Source: Thermoanaerobaculales bacterium (GTDB lineage Bacteria; Acidobacteriota; Thermoanaerobaculia; Thermoanaerobaculales; Sulfomarinibacteraceae). Taken from it: 6,190 nt of DNA. The notes below the pieces were generated by a model. It was not told where the DNA came from and did no database searches. It saw only the letters and a program-made list of their open reading frames with translations. The translations under genes and the position numbers were made by a program. Below are positions 5,545 to 6,190 of this stretch, in pieces (within the stretch, counting starts at the first letter, position 1; each line of letters begins with the position of its first letter). The stretch is taken from the NCBI GenBank assembly GCA_029932545.1, contig JAOZPW010000234.1, positions 1-6,190 on the forward strand, written 5' to 3'.

Positions 5545-6190
5545 GTAACTCCACATCCTCTTCGAGGTTCAGCGGCCTGGCCGAACGAGCCAACGAGCTC
5601 TTTCCCATGGATTGGGAACTGCTGCGGCATGCGGGTGCCGAGCCCGTGCCCTACCACCTGAAGAAATGGTGGTTCTGCCTCGGCGGTACTGCGATGGTCC
5701 TGTTCATCGTGCAGGTCATCACCGGCATCATGCTGGCCTTTTACTATGTGCCCTCGCCGGACCACGCGTACGCCAGCGTCGAGACGATTACCAACAGTGT
5801 TCGTTTCGGCTGGTTCATTCGTTCAATTCACATGTGGTCCTCGAATTTCATGATCGTTGCGGTTATTCTCCACATGCTAAGGGTGTTCTTCACCCGGGCC
5901 TACCGCAACCCCCGGCAACTCAACTGGATGGTCGGCGTCATGCTCCTGGGTATGACGATGACCTTCGGGTTCACCGGCTACTCATTGGTCTATGAGCAAT
6001 TGAGTTTCTGGGGCGCTACGGTCGGCTGCAATCTGGCTGGTGCGCTCCCGGTCATCGGCCCCTGGGTCGGCGATTTCATGCGTGGAGGCGCAGAGGTAGG
6101 CGAACAGACGCTGACCCGATTCTTCCTGCTCCATGTCGCCATTCTCCCTATTATCGCAGTTGTTCTTCTGAGTATTCACGTTATGATCAG
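5541..6190 (+). CDS. petB: cytochrome b6-type subunit of the Rieske/b complex, 3' end beyond window
   Basis: The frame runs 216 codons to the window edge and is an integral-membrane diheme cytochrome b, which oxidises quinol and passes electrons across the membrane between hemes bL and bH. Helix A is about residues 44-69, B 95-113, C 131-150 and D 194 to the edge. The heme ligands are His97 and His111 in helix B, and His198 and His213 in helix D. The second pair is H-x14-H, the spacing of b6 rather than of bc1 cytochrome b (H-x13-H). Cys46 in FCLGG aligns with b6 Cys35, the covalent site of heme ci. The blocks GYSLVYEQ, ALPVIG and GEQTLTRFFLLH correspond to b6 GYSLPWDQ, AIPVIG and GQSTLTRFYSLH. 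The start ATG overlaps the Rieske stop and follows GGGGGAAGG. Whether the gene ends near residue 220 with a separate subunit IV, or continues as one fused chain, cannot be seen. The name qcrB is equally valid. Confidence 0.93.
   Translation, partial: MSNSTSSSRFSGLAERANELFPMDWELLRHAGAEPVPYHLKKWWFCLGGTAMVLFIVQVITGIMLAFYYVPSPDHAYASVETITNSVRFGWFIRSIHMWSSNFMIVAVILHMLRVFFTRAYRNPRQLNWMVGVMLLGMTMTFGFTGYSLVYEQLSFWGATVGCNLAGALPVIGPWVGDFMRGGAEVGEQTLTRFFLLHVAILPIIAVVLLSIHVMI

Noticed and set aside
1..6190. CRISPR arrays, tRNA or rRNA genes, insertion sequences, phage genes
   Set aside because: No regularly spaced repeats, cloverleaf sequences, transposase motifs or terminal inverted repeats were seen on either strand.

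Overview
The window reads as part of an anaerobic respiratory locus from a Gram-negative bacterium: a nitrate-reduction operon on the minus strand and a quinol:cytochrome c oxidoreductase operon starting divergently on the plus strand. NapA is of the short monomeric type known from Desulfovibrio and is paired with a NapM-like tetraheme cytochrome, and the outer-membrane porin shows a Gram-negative cell. Together these suggest Desulfobacterota/Deltaproteobacteria or a related lineage that has taken up such an operon. No taxonomic marker is present, so this is inference.

Minus-strand operon, in transcription order: a 502-residue outer-membrane beta-barrel porin (4433-2925), a periplasmic tetraheme c-type cytochrome (2915-2508), the catalytic periplasmic nitrate reductase NapA (2511-256), and a NapD-like maturation chaperone (259 to the left edge, incomplete). 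The genes are 9 bp apart or overlap by ATGA, so they are almost certainly one transcription unit. A perfect 9-bp GC-only hairpin followed by a short T-run lies inside the first codons of napD and may act as an intra-operon attenuator or RNA-stability element.

The divergent intergenic region (4434-5067) is poorer in GC and rich in dyad symmetries. It holds no convincing gene. A near-consensus sigma-54 (-24/-12) promoter lies just upstream of the Rieske gene at 5026-5041. On the opposite strand the porin/nap side carries a matching TTGGCACG -24 element with a weak -12 element. Both operons may therefore be under RpoN and an enhancer-binding activator.

Plus-strand operon: a Tat-targeted Rieske 2Fe-2S protein (5068-5544), overlapping by ATGA the start of a cytochrome b of the b6 type (5541 to the right edge, incomplete). 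The cytochrome b has the H-x14-H helix D spacing typical of b6 and a Cys at the position that binds heme ci in b6f complexes. The Rieske protein lacks the Ser and Tyr that raise the cluster potential, which fits a menaquinol-oxidising, low-potential complex.

A plausible working picture is that menaquinol is oxidised by the b6-type Rieske/cytochrome b complex and perhaps by other quinol dehydrogenases outside the window. Electrons would pass through the tetraheme cytochrome to NapA, which reduces nitrate in the periplasm, with nitrate or nitrite crossing the outer membrane through the co-transcribed porin. The link between the two operons is inferred from adjacency and shared promoter type only.
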